Part shown: positions 7,797-17,600 of the stretch, one piece after another | How the letters are laid out: each line of letters begins with the position of its first letter | Position numbering within the stretch: position 1 is the stretch's first letter | NCBI GenBank assembly: GCA_002471345.1 | Contig: DKPS01000200.1 | Span: forward strand, 12,993-35,636 | Origin: Saprospiraceae bacterium UBA7328 | Lineage (GTDB): Bacteria; Bacteroidota; Bacteroidia; Chitinophagales; Saprospiraceae | Direction of reading: 5' to 3' | DNA length: 22,644 nucleotides | The notes under the pieces: model-generated | What the model was told of the DNA's origin: nothing | The model's input: the letters and a program-made list of their open reading frames with translations, nothing else | Database searches by the model: none | Translations under genes and position numbers: made by a program

Positions 7797-9673
7797 ATTT
7801 GATTAGAATTATCATACTACTTTTGTTCATAATTTTTAATGTCGAGCTCTCTTATTCTCAAAATATGAAGTTTGAGATTGATGGGCCCATAAAAATAGGC
7901 GATTATCAAGGTGTAAATCCTGACCCTGGTACCATTAGGTGGAATACATTATCCAACGATTTTGAAGGGTGGGATGGAATTAGCTGGAAGTCTTTGACCA
8001 CAAATGCAGCGGTTAACTCATCTCCTCCAGAGGATGATAGAAGACTAGGCAATGAACGATGGACTCATGGACCTTTATGGTCTATCGATGGGAATACTAA
8101 TACCTTTGCATATGTTTCTCCTCCTAGATTAGGTACCACAGATAATGCACCTTTAGTATTCATTACTAATAATATTGAAAGATTAAGGATCAATGCTGAT
8201 GGTACCATAAAAATGGACGGAAGTCTGGACGTAGGTGAGGATGCTATCATTGGTATGGATCTAGAAGTAAAGCAGGATGTGAACCTAAATATAGCTGGAG
8301 GCTCGACCACTATTAATGGAGCTACCACCTTAGGTGGACCCGATATGAATATGGCCACATTTACTGGTCCTGTTCAAATGAATAAGACTCTCAATGTAGA
8401 TGGGAATACAACACTCAATGGGACTTCTATTCTTGGGGGTACTGGAATGAATATGACCACATATACTGGTCCTGTTCAAATGAACAAAACGCAAAATGTA
8501 GACGGAGCTGTCACATTGAATAATTCCTTGTTAGTTTCAGGTCCTACTTCATTGAGTAGTTCATTGACTGTGAAAACATTGACTGTAGATAGTGCAGCAA
8601 CGATTAAAGATCGTCTTAACGTAATAAAGGACGACGCTGCTCATGTGGCCATTTTTAACAATACGAATAATGGTGATGGTGATGGGATCAAAATAAAATT
8701 AGGCAAGGCGAAGACAGAATATGATCTTGAGGCAGTTTATAATACTTTGCCAGAAGTCGTAAGAGCCTCTGTTGAAGGTGAAGTAACAGATGCTACTGAA
8801 AAAATAAAGAATCTCTTAAATTCTAATACTACAGTCGACGATAAGCTCGTAATACTAGGAGAAATTGTGATTAGAGGAACATTAGGGGATCTGACATTAG
8901 TGGCTGGACTTTCAGTTGCTCTTGCCAATGTAATCGTTGACGTTGTAAATGATGAACTTGGATTGCCATATGACTTATCTGTACCAATTAATGAGGCTCT
9001 CGATACGGTCTCCTTTGCAGTAACTGATGGAATTAATTTTGGATTAGATTTTACAGCAAGTACCGTTACAAACGGAATAAATACTGGAGTAGACGTGGCA
9101 TTAGGTGCTGTTACTACTAGTATGCAGAGTGGAATAGGCACGGCATTGAATAATGCTACAAATAGCGTAAATGGTCACGTAAATTCTGCTTTAGGAGCTG
9201 TGACTAATGGTATCAATGGTCATGTAAGTTCTGCTTTGGGTAGTGTGACATCAGGAGTAAATAATATTCTTCCTGGAATTGGTACTTCCATTTCTGGTGG
9301 TATAAATAGTGGTCTGACTAATTTGACTAATGGAATAACCGGTTCATTAAATTCGCAATTGAGCGGTTTTGATATTGGAAACATAATAAACTCGTCATTA
9401 GGTATAAGTTTCAGTTTTGAACAAATTCTAAATGGTATTTGTGATCCTTGTGTTGAAGATCCGGATGATGGACAACCTTGGCCGTCTATTAGTTTGCCTT
9501 CAACTATTGGAAGTTTTAAACTTCCTACATTAACAACTTTTCCATTTACCTCCGTTTCACCTTTAAGCCTTTCTGGGCTATCGCCTTTAAGTATTAATCC
9601 GCTTTCTTCTATCGGAATTAGTGCTCTGAATTTGATCCCAGTACCTAAATATTCCTTTGATAGATGTTCCTGA
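7793..9673 (+). CDS. N-terminal 626 residues of the third fibre copy (signal, head, repeat shaft, helical repeats)
   Basis: It starts at ATG 7793, inside the ATGA overlap. A long hydrophobic signal peptide (core 'IIILLLFIIFNVELSYSQ') is followed by the head 'GPIKIGDYQG...GTIRWN...DFEGWDGISWKSL', then 'GPLWSIDGN' and 'NIERLRINADG'. The shaft has two 34-residue repeats (about residues 172-239) containing 'MNMxTxTGPVQMNKT'. After about residue 290 the composition changes to an amphipathic Ala/Gly/Asn/Val-rich region (about 310-530) with 15-residue 'NGHVxSALGxVT' repeats, then a Pro/Ser/Leu-rich stretch. The last 8 residues (YSFDRCS plus stop) are out of the ancestral frame. Likely exported; probably trimeric by analogy with tail fibres. 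Confidence 0.7.
   Translation: MNLIRIIILLLFIIFNVELSYSQNMKFEIDGPIKIGDYQGVNPDPGTIRWNTLSNDFEGWDGISWKSLTTNAAVNSSPPEDDRRLGNERWTHGPLWSIDGNTNTFAYVSPPRLGTTDNAPLVFITNNIERLRINADGTIKMDGSLDVGEDAIIGMDLEVKQDVNLNIAGGSTTINGATTLGGPDMNMATFTGPVQMNKTLNVDGNTTLNGTSILGGTGMNMTTYTGPVQMNKTQNVDGAVTLNNSLLVSGPTSLSSSLTVKTLTVDSAATIKDRLNVIKDDAAHVAIFNNTNNGDGDGIKIKLGKAKTEYDLEAVYNTLPEVVRASVEGEVTDATEKIKNLLNSNTTVDDKLVILGEIVIRGTLGDLTLVAGLSVALANVIVDVVNDELGLPYDLSVPINEALDTVSFAVTDGINFGLDFTASTVTNGINTGVDVALGAVTTSMQSGIGTALNNATNSVNGHVNSALGAVTNGINGHVSSALGSVTSGVNNILPGIGTSISGGINSGLTNLTNGITGSLNSQLSGFDIGNIINSSLGISFSFEQILNGICDPCVEDPDDGQPWPSISLPSTIGSFKLPTLTTFPFTSVSPLSLSGLSPLSINPLSSIGISALNLIPVPKYSFDRCS
8306..8509 (+). repeat. Two tandem 102-bp (34-aa) shaft repeats
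   Basis: Units at 8306-8407 and 8408-8509 encode 'TTINGATTLGG...' and 'TTLNGTSILGG...', both followed by 'MNMxTxTGPVQMNKT'. A third, degenerate unit begins at 8510 ('VTLNNS'). The period is an exact codon multiple, consistent with copy-number change by recombination without loss of frame. Confidence 0.75.
9167..9256 (+). repeat. Two tandem 45-bp (15-aa) repeats in the helical region
   Basis: VNGHVNSALGAVTNG (9167-9211) is followed by INGHVSSALGSVTSG (9212-9256). Related but weaker 'GxVTxGxNxxVxxALG' units occur upstream from about 9065. The heptad-like spacing of hydrophobic residues suggests an amphipathic helix. Confidence 0.65.
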
Positions 9674-10622
9674 TTTGCCATTATTGGATATTCCAGATCT
9701 TCCAAAACTGGATATTCCTGATATTCCATCAGTCGAGATACCAGCTATACCCACAATAGATCTTGCTGCTCTTGGTATTGATCCGATTAATCTATTTGAC
9801 TTGAGTTTTTGGGGCATTCCTGATATCAGTTTTACTGAGTTGGAAACTTCACCATTGAGTAATAAAAATGAATTCATTACATTCTCAGACAAGGATGAGA
9901 ATAAGATGGGATCTATCAAAGCCGCATCCATTACAGATTGGTCTAGGACTTATCTTAATCCTATATTTTTGAGTGGCCTTGCCTTTGCAATCACTGAGAG
10001 CCCAGTAGATAAGAAACATGGCAAATTTCACTTTAGTGGAGAAATTACCAAAGCCTTACTTGCATATGCCACCATAGGAGTAGAATATAGATCAGGTAAT
10101 GGAGATTATGCAGAATGGCTAGAGAGAGCTGATCCAAGAGAAAAAATTAGTGCTGGAGATATTGTGGGAGTCATAGGAGGAAAAATTTCAAAAGATTTAA
10201 CTTTTGCAGAACAAGTAATGGCAGTTTCTCACTTTCCTATAGTATTAGGAAATATACCTGAAGAGGAAAAACTTCATTTGGGTAACAATGTGGCCTTCAT
10301 GGGTCAAATTCCGGTGAAAATATTGGGCCCCGTATCATCAGGCGATTATGTTATAGGTAATAATGATACGCCCGGCTATGGAATTGCAAAAAGTCCGAAG
10401 GACATGACAATTGATGATTTTAATAGAGCCGTAGGCAGATCTTGGGAAAAAGATAATTCTAAAGGAATAAAAATGATTAACACCGTGGTTGGAATACATA
10501 ATGGGAACTATATGAGAATTCTGAAAGATTATGAGAACAAGTTTAAAGCTTCTGAAAAGCGATTCGAAGATTTGGAATCAAAAGTAGATAGGTTGACTGA
10601 ACTTATAAGCAACAAGTCGTAA
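9657..10622 (+). CDS. C-terminal part of the third fibre copy (IPDLP repeats, chaperone-like domain, coiled coil)
   Basis: This frame is homologous to the C-terminus of the 511-3042 copy and is open from before 9651, so the nominal TTG at 9657 is just a Leu codon in the repeat. It begins with four or five 'DIPDLP'-type units and a hydrophobic segment. The motif SGNGDYAEW lies at 10092-10118, followed by 'GDIVGVIGGKIS', 'FPIVLGNIP', 'VAFMGQIPVKILGPVSSGDYVIG' and 'GYGIAKS'. This resembles Peptidase_G2/intramolecular chaperone domains of phage appendages, which trimerise and then cut themselves off. A short coiled coil (about the last 40 residues) ends at 'LISNKS'. Compared with the first two copies it lacks the WEIT/IKND module. 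The next gene, four bases downstream, carries part of that module instead. Confidence 0.65.
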   Translation: MIDVPDLPLLDIPDLPKLDIPDIPSVEIPAIPTIDLAALGIDPINLFDLSFWGIPDISFTELETSPLSNKNEFITFSDKDENKMGSIKAASITDWSRTYLNPIFLSGLAFAITESPVDKKHGKFHFSGEITKALLAYATIGVEYRSGNGDYAEWLERADPREKISAGDIVGVIGGKISKDLTFAEQVMAVSHFPIVLGNIPEEEKLHLGNNVAFMGQIPVKILGPVSSGDYVIGNNDTPGYGIAKSPKDMTIDDFNRAVGRSWEKDNSKGIKMINTVVGIHNGNYMRILKDYENKFKASEKRFEDLESKVDRLTELISNKS

Positions 10623-10626
10623 GAGT

Positions 10627-11196
10627 ATGCACAGAAAATTATTAATAAGTGTTTTAAATAGATTCTTTTTTATCTTCCTTCCATTTACAATCTATAGCCA
10701 GAGCGACTCTCTAATGATTTTACAACAGGAAAACGAAAAGGTTTTAGAATGGCTAGAAGACCTCTATGATCATGGAGTATCTACATCTAAGGACTCAGTA
10801 GCTATAAATAAGGAGATTCAAAGATTAATGAATGATCGAAATTATAGGAATATAATTTACCCAACAGTTTATACTTGGAAAATGACAACGAAATTCTTGA
10901 ATGATCAGGAATTGAAAAAGGCGTTTTGGTATATGCTCAACCTGTATTTAGTAAATGATAAAAATAAAGATTTAGTAATAAAATCCATATTAACTTATAA
11001 TACCCTGTTTAAAATGGATGAAGTCATGGAAGCAACTTATAAAACTTACGCTCTTCTCGATCCCGAAATAGGAGAAGTGGTAAATGGAAAGTCGCAAATT
11101 ACAGCCCCACCTATATTGGAAGAAAAGCTAAATGCATTGAAAGAAATATTACTTTATATAGAGAAGTACGCTGAAAAGACTCCAAAGAATAAGTAG
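10627..11196 (+). CDS. Secreted hypothetical protein carrying the detached fibre C-module
   Basis: The product is 189 residues, ATG 10627 to TAG 11194-11196, four bases after the fibre gene stop, so it is very probably co-transcribed. MHRKLLISVLNRFFFIFLPFTIYSQ-type start: a basic N-terminus, a hydrophobic core and 'YSQ' before the mature part. Residues about 36-85, 'NEKVLEWLEDLY...INKEIQRLMNDRNYRNIIYPTV', line up with the C-module of the first two fibre proteins ('DKAMVFLEDLY...VFQQIKNDPNYKNQMFKSV'). The remainder is helical and ends in a Lys-rich tail. I recognise no named family. The likely interpretation is that a module fused to the fibre in the other copies is a separate exported partner here. 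Confidence 0.75.
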   Translation: MHRKLLISVLNRFFFIFLPFTIYSQSDSLMILQQENEKVLEWLEDLYDHGVSTSKDSVAINKEIQRLMNDRNYRNIIYPTVYTWKMTTKFLNDQELKKAFWYMLNLYLVNDKNKDLVIKSILTYNTLFKMDEVMEATYKTYALLDPEIGEVVNGKSQITAPPILEEKLNALKEILLYIEKYAEKTPKNK

Positions 11197-11353
11197 TTAG
11201 AGCAATGTTGTGAATAGTTTTATGTGCTATACTCTTTTTACTAAAAGAAGAAGTAGGTTGTCTAGAGAATTTCATTAGCGATTATTGTAATTTGAGCATA
11301 AATTTTCTCCATCGTATTAAATAGAGAACTTCAAGGTTATAAATTATCATCTA

Positions 11354-13009
11354 ATGAATTTTTCAAATATTCTATTTTTTATCTTCCTTCCCTTTTTATT
11401 CAATTGTGATACACCTCAAGAAAATACAAACATTAGCAAGAGTGGAAGTTACCAAGAATTAGTATCCCTATTCAAAGAATGGCGATCATTCGAAACTCCT
11501 CCTGATAGAAATGGAGCTCCTGATTACACTGCTGATACTTTCAATAAAAGATGGCCTAGGTTCCAAGAACTTCAAAAAACTCTCTCAGAATTTGATATCT
11601 CGTCATGGCCGATAAATCATCAGGTGGATTATCATATTGTTAGAGCAGAGATGAATGGTTATGATTTTAATCATAAGATTCTGAAACCATGGGAGAGGGA
11701 CCCTGCATACTACAAATCTCTTTGGAATTATCGCAGTGATGTCCCAGGCCATGAAGGGCCTACTCATCATGCTACTACAGAACTTTGGACTTATACTTTT
11801 CCACTTTCATTATCAGAAAAGAATTTATTTATAAAGGACCTAAAGGTTATTCCTATTCTAAATGAACAAGCAAAGTTAAACCTGATAGGCAACGCCAAAG
11901 ACTTATGGATTGCAGGAATAAGAGATATAAGACGCCAAAGCACTGGACTAAAGACTATTCTGACCAGACAAGGAGTGAAAAGTCATCCTGATTTGGTTGA
12001 TGCAATTCATACGGCAATTCAGTCTACTGATGGCTTTGCAGCTTGGCTAGAATCGGAGTCAACTTCTAAATCTGGTCCTTCTGGCATTGGCAAGGATAAT
12101 TATACTTGGTATCAACAGAATGTCCACCTCATTCCGATGACTTGGGAAGATGAGGTTTTACTGCTTAAGCGAGAATTGGTAAGAGCATGGTCTTCATTAA
12201 AATTGGAAGAACATAGAAATCGTAATTTGCCAATGCTCAAAGATGCTGCGACTTCTATAGAGTACAATGAGCTAGCAGATAAATCTGCCACAAGTCTCAT
12301 GACATTTTTAGAAGAGAACGATATTGTTTCAGTTAGAGAATATTTCGAACCAGCCTTAAGAGAGCATTTAGGTGGATTTGTTCCTAAGGAGATGCGTAAT
12401 TTCTTTTGGATTACTGCCCATTTTGATCCTCGGCCATTGTATTCTCATTTTTACCATTGGTTTGAATTGGCAAGAATGGATACCGAGCCTCATACAAGTG
12501 AAATAAGAAAAGATCCATTGCTCTACAATATTTTTGATTCTAGAAACGAAGGAATGGCAACGGCTGTAGAAGAGATGTTTATGCAAGCTGGGCTCTATGA
12601 TGACAATCCAAGAGTGAGAGAAATCGTATATATCATGATAGCACAAAGGGCAGCAAGAGGACTAGGATCTCTATATGCTCATGCCAATGAAATGACTATG
12701 GAAGAGGCCGGTGGTATACATTCTGAATATACTCCAAGAGGATGGATGAAAACTGAAAAAGAACTGCTCCTATTTGAGCAACATCTATATTTACGCCAAC
12801 CAGGTTATGGTACCTCATATATCACTGGAAAATATCTGGTTGAAAATGCAATGGCTGAGTTTGCTCGAATGAAAGAGCTAGAAAATGAAGAATTTAGATT
12901 GAAAGATTTCTATGATGGTTTGAATTCTATTGGGAATATTCCTATTTCACTAGGGGAGTGGGAATTAACGGGAAGCGATTTGAATTTTGAGTCTTTGCTA
13001 GAAGACTAG
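11354..13009 (+). CDS. Lipoprotein, divergent DUF885-like protein
   Basis: The product is 551 residues, ATG 11354 to TAG 13007-13009. The N-terminus has a hydrophobic stretch ([12 protein letters not shown]) with a candidate lipobox ending at Cys18, so it is probably an envelope lipoprotein. The C-terminal half recalls DUF885 proteins (a putative metallopeptidase-like family): '[21 protein letters not shown]' (E399) sits where the family usually has EGWA.Y.E.L, and '[18 protein letters not shown]' matches the conserved region near the end. The HExxPGHH-type zinc motif usual upstream of this is not seen; the corresponding region reads '[20 protein letters not shown]'. Enzymatic activity is therefore doubtful, or the ligands differ. 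It has its own 157-base upstream gap and converges, 21 bases apart, on the amidase gene. Confidence 0.6.
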   Translation: MNFSNILFFIFLPFLFNCDTPQENTNISKSGSYQELVSLFKEWRSFETPPDRNGAPDYTADTFNKRWPRFQELQKTLSEFDISSWPINHQVDYHIVRAEMNGYDFNHKILKPWERDPAYYKSLWNYRSDVPGHEGPTHHATTELWTYTFPLSLSEKNLFIKDLKVIPILNEQAKLNLIGNAKDLWIAGIRDIRRQSTGLKTILTRQGVKSHPDLVDAIHTAIQSTDGFAAWLESESTSKSGPSGIGKDNYTWYQQNVHLIPMTWEDEVLLLKRELVRAWSSLKLEEHRNRNLPMLKDAATSIEYNELADKSATSLMTFLEENDIVSVREYFEPALREHLGGFVPKEMRNFFWITAHFDPRPLYSHFYHWFELARMDTEPHTSEIRKDPLLYNIFDSRNEGMATAVEEMFMQAGLYDDNPRVREIVYIMIAQRAARGLGSLYAHANEMTMEEAGGIHSEYTPRGWMKTEKELLLFEQHLYLRQPGYGTSYITGKYLVENAMAEFARMKELENEEFRLKDFYDGLNSIGNIPISLGEWELTGSDLNFESLLED

Positions 13010-13030
13010 AAATAATTGCTGAGCAGGACT

Positions 13031-14689
13031 TCAATCCATAAAATATTCTGGTCTTTTCAAATGATGTTCTGTAGCTTGTTGGAAAGCATTAGCTAGAGCC
13101 AGAATCACACCTTCCTGATAGAGGTTTCCAATAAAAGTGATGCTAGTAGGATGTCCTTCGTCATCAAAACCAGTAGGTACAGTTACAACTGGATGACCTG
13201 TCAAATTAGTTATGACCAATTGTTTCCCACCGAAAGTGGGAGATACTATCACGTCATAATCATCAAATAGATCATTGATTTCTTCTATTAATAGCCTCCT
13301 ATATCGATTGGCTTGTAAGTATTCTACAGCAGGAATAAATCTGGCCTGCCTGAGTGAATTTGCTCTAGATCTTTTAGATTGCTGTACCATCATATCCACT
13401 TTTCCAGCTCTGACCATATCATCAAACATTGCTGCAGCCTCTGCTCTCAATATGATATCAAAACCATCGAATGGATAATTGGAAGGTAAAGCAATGGAGT
13501 CACCTTTTATGCCTAAAGAATCCAAAAGTTTTATTGCTACTAAAAGATTAGTCTTCATCTTAGAAGTATCCTCACTTATTTCATTATTCAGAAAAGCTAC
13601 TTTTAGTTCATCGATATTCACATCAGGACTATATGAAAAACCAACATCTTGAGTGGTCACATCCAAACTGTCATTTCCTCTTATAGCATCAAAAACAATA
13701 GCGCAGTCTTGAGCAGATCTGCAGATGAGTCCCACCTTATCCATTGACCATGAAAGACTCATTACTCCATCTCTACTCACCCTTCCATATGTAGGTCGGA
13801 GTCCAGATACCCCATTTCTAGTACTAGGTGATGTTATAGATCCTAAGGTCTCAGTGCCTAATGAAAATCCAACTAGTCCTGCCGCAGTAGCTGACCCAGA
13901 ACCGGCAGATGACCCACTAGCTCCTTGGAGCGTATCCCATGGACTTTTAGTCTCTCCGTCAAACCAAACATCACCCCGAGCTAATGCACCAGAACTCAAT
14001 TTTGCTATCAGTACGGCTCCGGCGTCTTCAAGTTTTCTGATGACTGTGGCCGTGTGATCAATTTCCTGATTTTTGTATGGCATAGCTCCCCATGTAGTCT
14101 TATATCCCGATACAGACATGAGATCTTTAGTCCCATAGGGGATTCCATGTAGAAGACCTCTATATAGACCTTTTGCTATTTCTTCATCAGCTTTTTTAGC
14201 TTGTGTCAATGCTAATTCTTCTGTAATGGTAATGGCGCATTCTAAAGTAGAATTGTGTTTTTTCAATCTACTCAAATACAATTGTGTCAACTTAAGAGAA
14301 CTGATTTTTTTGGATCGAATTAAAGCTGCTAATTCAGGAATGGTATAAAAGGCAATCTCATTCCTGTCTTCAGATAAAATCACATCCGTGGGAAGATTAA
14401 TATTCAAAGAATCTTCAATTTTGGGTAACTTGAATCCTCGAGGATGATGGTCAAAAATAAGGGCAGGAAAGGTTTCATGAGGAATAGAATAATGTCTCAA
14501 AGAGTCATACCCTTTTAGGTTTCTTTCCAAATAGGTTCGCATAGTATCAACGTATTGATCGGAAAAATCCAAACCATATAATCGTTGTGCAATGTGTACA
14601 TCCTTGCTACTTATTTGTTGTTTTGTTGTGCTACATGAGCATAGAATAGAACAAACTATTGCAATTAGAATGTAGTTAATCTTTAGCAT
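13031..14689 (-). CDS. Amidase-signature family lipoprotein
   Basis: The product is 552 residues from the ATG at 14689-14687; a TTG one codon earlier is less likely. The stop is TGA at 13033-13031. The N-terminus has a hydrophobic run and a lipobox-like 'LCSC' (Cys19), so it is probably anchored in the envelope. The amidase-signature catalytic triad is visible: Lys188 in 'GIPYGTKDL', the cis-Ser260 in 'GASGSSAGSGSA', and the nucleophile Ser284 in 'GTETLGSITSP', with the expected 24-residue Ser-Ser spacing. 'GVSGLRPTYGRVSRDGV' follows. This family hydrolyses amide bonds (amino-acid amides, peptides, N-acyl compounds); the substrate cannot be read from sequence. It is not GatA: export signal, long N-terminal domain of about 120 residues, no GatB/C nearby. 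Its start overlaps the stop of the BNR gene (TGATG), so the two are translationally coupled. Confidence 0.85.
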   Translation of the reverse strand: MLKINYILIAIVCSILCSCSTTKQQISSKDVHIAQRLYGLDFSDQYVDTMRTYLERNLKGYDSLRHYSIPHETFPALIFDHHPRGFKLPKIEDSLNINLPTDVILSEDRNEIAFYTIPELAALIRSKKISSLKLTQLYLSRLKKHNSTLECAITITEELALTQAKKADEEIAKGLYRGLLHGIPYGTKDLMSVSGYKTTWGAMPYKNQEIDHTATVIRKLEDAGAVLIAKLSSGALARGDVWFDGETKSPWDTLQGASGSSAGSGSATAAGLVGFSLGTETLGSITSPSTRNGVSGLRPTYGRVSRDGVMSLSWSMDKVGLICRSAQDCAIVFDAIRGNDSLDVTTQDVGFSYSPDVNIDELKVAFLNNEISEDTSKMKTNLLVAIKLLDSLGIKGDSIALPSNYPFDGFDIILRAEAAAMFDDMVRAGKVDMMVQQSKRSRANSLRQARFIPAVEYLQANRYRRLLIEEINDLFDDYDVIVSPTFGGKQLVITNLTGHPVVTVPTGFDDEGHPTSITFIGNLYQEGVILALANAFQQATEHHLKRPEYFMD

Positions 14690-17600
14690 CAAGGTCTTAC
14701 GTTTCTACTCATTCTCTCACTTATGATCTGAATGCCTAGCTCTTTACCTTTTGAATTAATCAATCCTAACTTTTCTCTCAAAAGAGTATCTAGGTCCAAA
14801 AGCTCTTTGTCTAATTCTGCACTCACAGCTTCTTTTACCTCATAAGCCTGATCAGTAGGTTGATAATCTCCACGCTGCTGATCTGCCATTAGAAATGCTA
14901 GTCTGTTGTTTATTCTTATGCCATAATTCAAAGGGTCTTGCCTACTTTGATTTTTAGTCATATGAATGTTGTTCTCGATCACTGTCATCTCACTTTTTAG
15001 TTCATTTGCTAAGGTCAGAATTTCATCAAATTGAGGTTTGTCTTTTAGTTTTTTATCAAAGTAGTCTATGTCATCCTTTATACTTTGGATGTCAATCATT
15101 GCTTGGTGTGCTTCACTCACGCCATCTCTCACTGAAAGGAGAAAGTCTAGCTGTTTTTGATACTCTTCATCTGTGGTTTCTAATCTAGGATCTTTAGCTA
15201 TATCAAAGTTTACTTCTGATTCTCCTTCTTCTACTATGAGTTTTGCTGAGTAATGTCCCGGAGTAGCTTTAGGGCCTCTATTGGGCGATGAATACAAAAT
15301 CATACCATCGAATTCTTTAAATCCAGGATGTCTCATATTCCAAACAAATCGATTGTTATCTGCTTTAACTTCTAATTTTTTAGATCTGTCTTTTGCTTTA
15401 TTAGAAAAAGTCTGAATTTCATTGCCATCCGCATCTTCTATTCTCAATGAAACTTTCATCTCCTCATCGTAATCTTTTATGAAGTAGTTAAAGAGTACCC
15501 CGTTGGGGTGGTTTTCTCCTACTAATCTCGTATTCGGAGTTCCCCAACTCCCAGACTGAGCCATCCTGTATGCAGGTTTTGGCTCATAGAGGTGATGCTT
15601 CTTTTTTACTATCTCATTATTTATTTGTCGGATTGGACCTAGATCATCAATCATCCAAAAGCTTCTACCATGAGTGGCAACTATCAAACTTTCATCTTTA
15701 ATGTGAAGATCTCTAATTGCTGTGATTGGAAGATTGAGCTGGAAAGGCTTCCAACTTTCACCATCATCAAATGAAACATACATACCCCATTCCGTACCAG
15801 CATATAGTAGGCCCTTCCTGACTGGATCAGCTCTTACTGCCCTGCTATAATGATTTGCTTTTATTCCGCTGACTATCTTTTTCCAGGACTTACCATAGTC
15901 TGTAGTTTTGTAGATATAAGGTTGATAATCTCCAAATTTATAAGATGTCGCAGCCACATAGACTCCTCCTTTATCAAAAGGATTGATGTCAATACAGTTC
16001 ATCATATTGAGCTTGGGAGAACCAGGTGGGGTTACATTATTCCAAGTCTTACCATTATCTCTACTTACATGAATGAGCCCATCATCACTTCCGGTCCATA
16101 TTACTCCTGGTTCTAAGGTGGATTCTGCTATTGCAAAAATATTGGCATAAAATTCTGCTCCTGTATTGTCTTGAGTAATTGGCCCACCTGATGACTTGAT
16201 TGTTTTAGGATCATTACGAGTCAAATCAGGACTGATTACTTCCCATGATTGTCCCCCATTCGTGGTCATATGTACATGATTAGACGCAGCATAAAGTCGA
16301 TTTGCATCATTGGGACTAAACATTACTGGGAAATTCCAATTGAAGCGGTATTTCATCACTTCTGCTCCAGACCCAGCAGGATTGTCAGGATAGACATTCA
16401 CTGATCTGGTTTGTCCAGTAGTATGATCTTTTCGCATCATATAACCTTTATAGGTTCCGCCATACACTATATCACTATTGTTAGGGTCAGGAGCTAAATG
16501 TGCACTTTCTCCACCAGCAGAAGGTTCCCAATGTCTCTCAGATATCGTAGCGTCAGCAGACCGGTGAAGAATCCTCACAGTACTATTGTCTTGTTGAGCT
16601 CCATAAATTCTGAATGGAAAGTGATTATCAGTGGTTACTCTGTAAAATTGAGAAGTGGGCTGATTGTGATAAGTAGTCCAATTCTCACCAGCATCATAAC
16701 TCACTTGCCCGCCACCATCATCACCAATTACCATTCTATCGTTATTATTAGGATCTATCCAGAGGTCATGATGATCTCCATGTGGAGTACCTATTCTTTC
16801 AAAGTTTTTGCCACCGTCATTTGACCTCCAAAATCCAACATTGAGGACATATACACGATCTTCATTTTGAGTATCAGCATATATTCTGCTGTAGTACCAA
16901 GCACGTTGTCTTAGTGCTCTATTTGTACTAGTTTTTTTCCAGGTCTTACCTGCATCATCTGATCTGAATACACCTCCTTCTTCAGCTTCAATAATCGTCC
17001 ATACTCTATCAGAATTTAATGGAGATACAGTTACTCCGATTATGCCTAATACTCCTTTGGGTAATCCTGGACTATCTGTAATTTTAGCCCAGTTATCGCC
17101 TCCATCGGTACTTTTCCATAAATGGCTACCTGGCCCTCCACTATCCATTCTGTATCCATTTCGTTTTATCTGCCATGTGGAGGCATATAGAATTCTGGGG
17201 TTATTAGGATCAAAAGAAACATCTACTGCACCTGCTTTATCACTTTCATAAAGTACTTTTTCCCAAGTGTTACCTCCATCTTTTGATCTATACAGGCCTC
17301 TTTCATTGTTTGGCTTCCATAGATTTCCCATAGCAGCAACATACAGTACATTTGGATCTGATGGATGTACCACTATTCTTCCTATATGTTCTGTTCCTTT
17401 CAGGCCTATGAAGTCCCATGTCTCTCCTGCATCAGTAGATCTCCACAGACCATTACCAGAGGACACATTGCCTCTGACTGTCTGTTCTCCTTCCCCTACA
17501 TATATAACATTAGGATCACTTTGAGCTACTGCCACAGCCCCTATTGATCCACCGAAGTAACCATCAGATATACAGCTCCAAGAATTACCACCATCCATAG

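Larger units (their letters stand above)
7793..10622 (+). pseudogene. Third fibre-protein copy, whole locus, broken by a +1 frameshift near 9650
   Basis: Two overlapping frames join into one protein of about 942 residues. The first frame reads to 'NLIPVPK' at 9649, then drifts to 'YSFDRCS' and stops at TGA 9671-9673. If one base (T at 9650) is skipped, the frame becomes 'IPLIDVPDLPLLDIPDLP', which is the start of a regular I-P-x-x-D repeat and continues to the TAA at 10620-10622. The repeat phase therefore places the slip at about 9647-9652. The joined product has the same layout as 511-3042, minus the final WEIT/IKND module. Causes could be a recent indel, a sequence error or recoding; the end of the upstream frame, TCC TGA T, resembles a known +1 frameshift site in eukaryotic antizyme genes, but the repeat argues the shift lies about 20 bases earlier. 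Confidence 0.65.

Noticed and set aside
9220..9931. Overlapping minus-strand ORFs of 169 and 114 codons
   Set aside because: They mirror the repetitive, stop-poor IPDLP/Ser-Pro coding of the fibre gene on the plus strand and have no independent start signal or recognisable domain.
13010..13030. Bidirectional terminator between the convergent genes
   Set aside because: The 21-base gap has no inverted repeat and no T-run.
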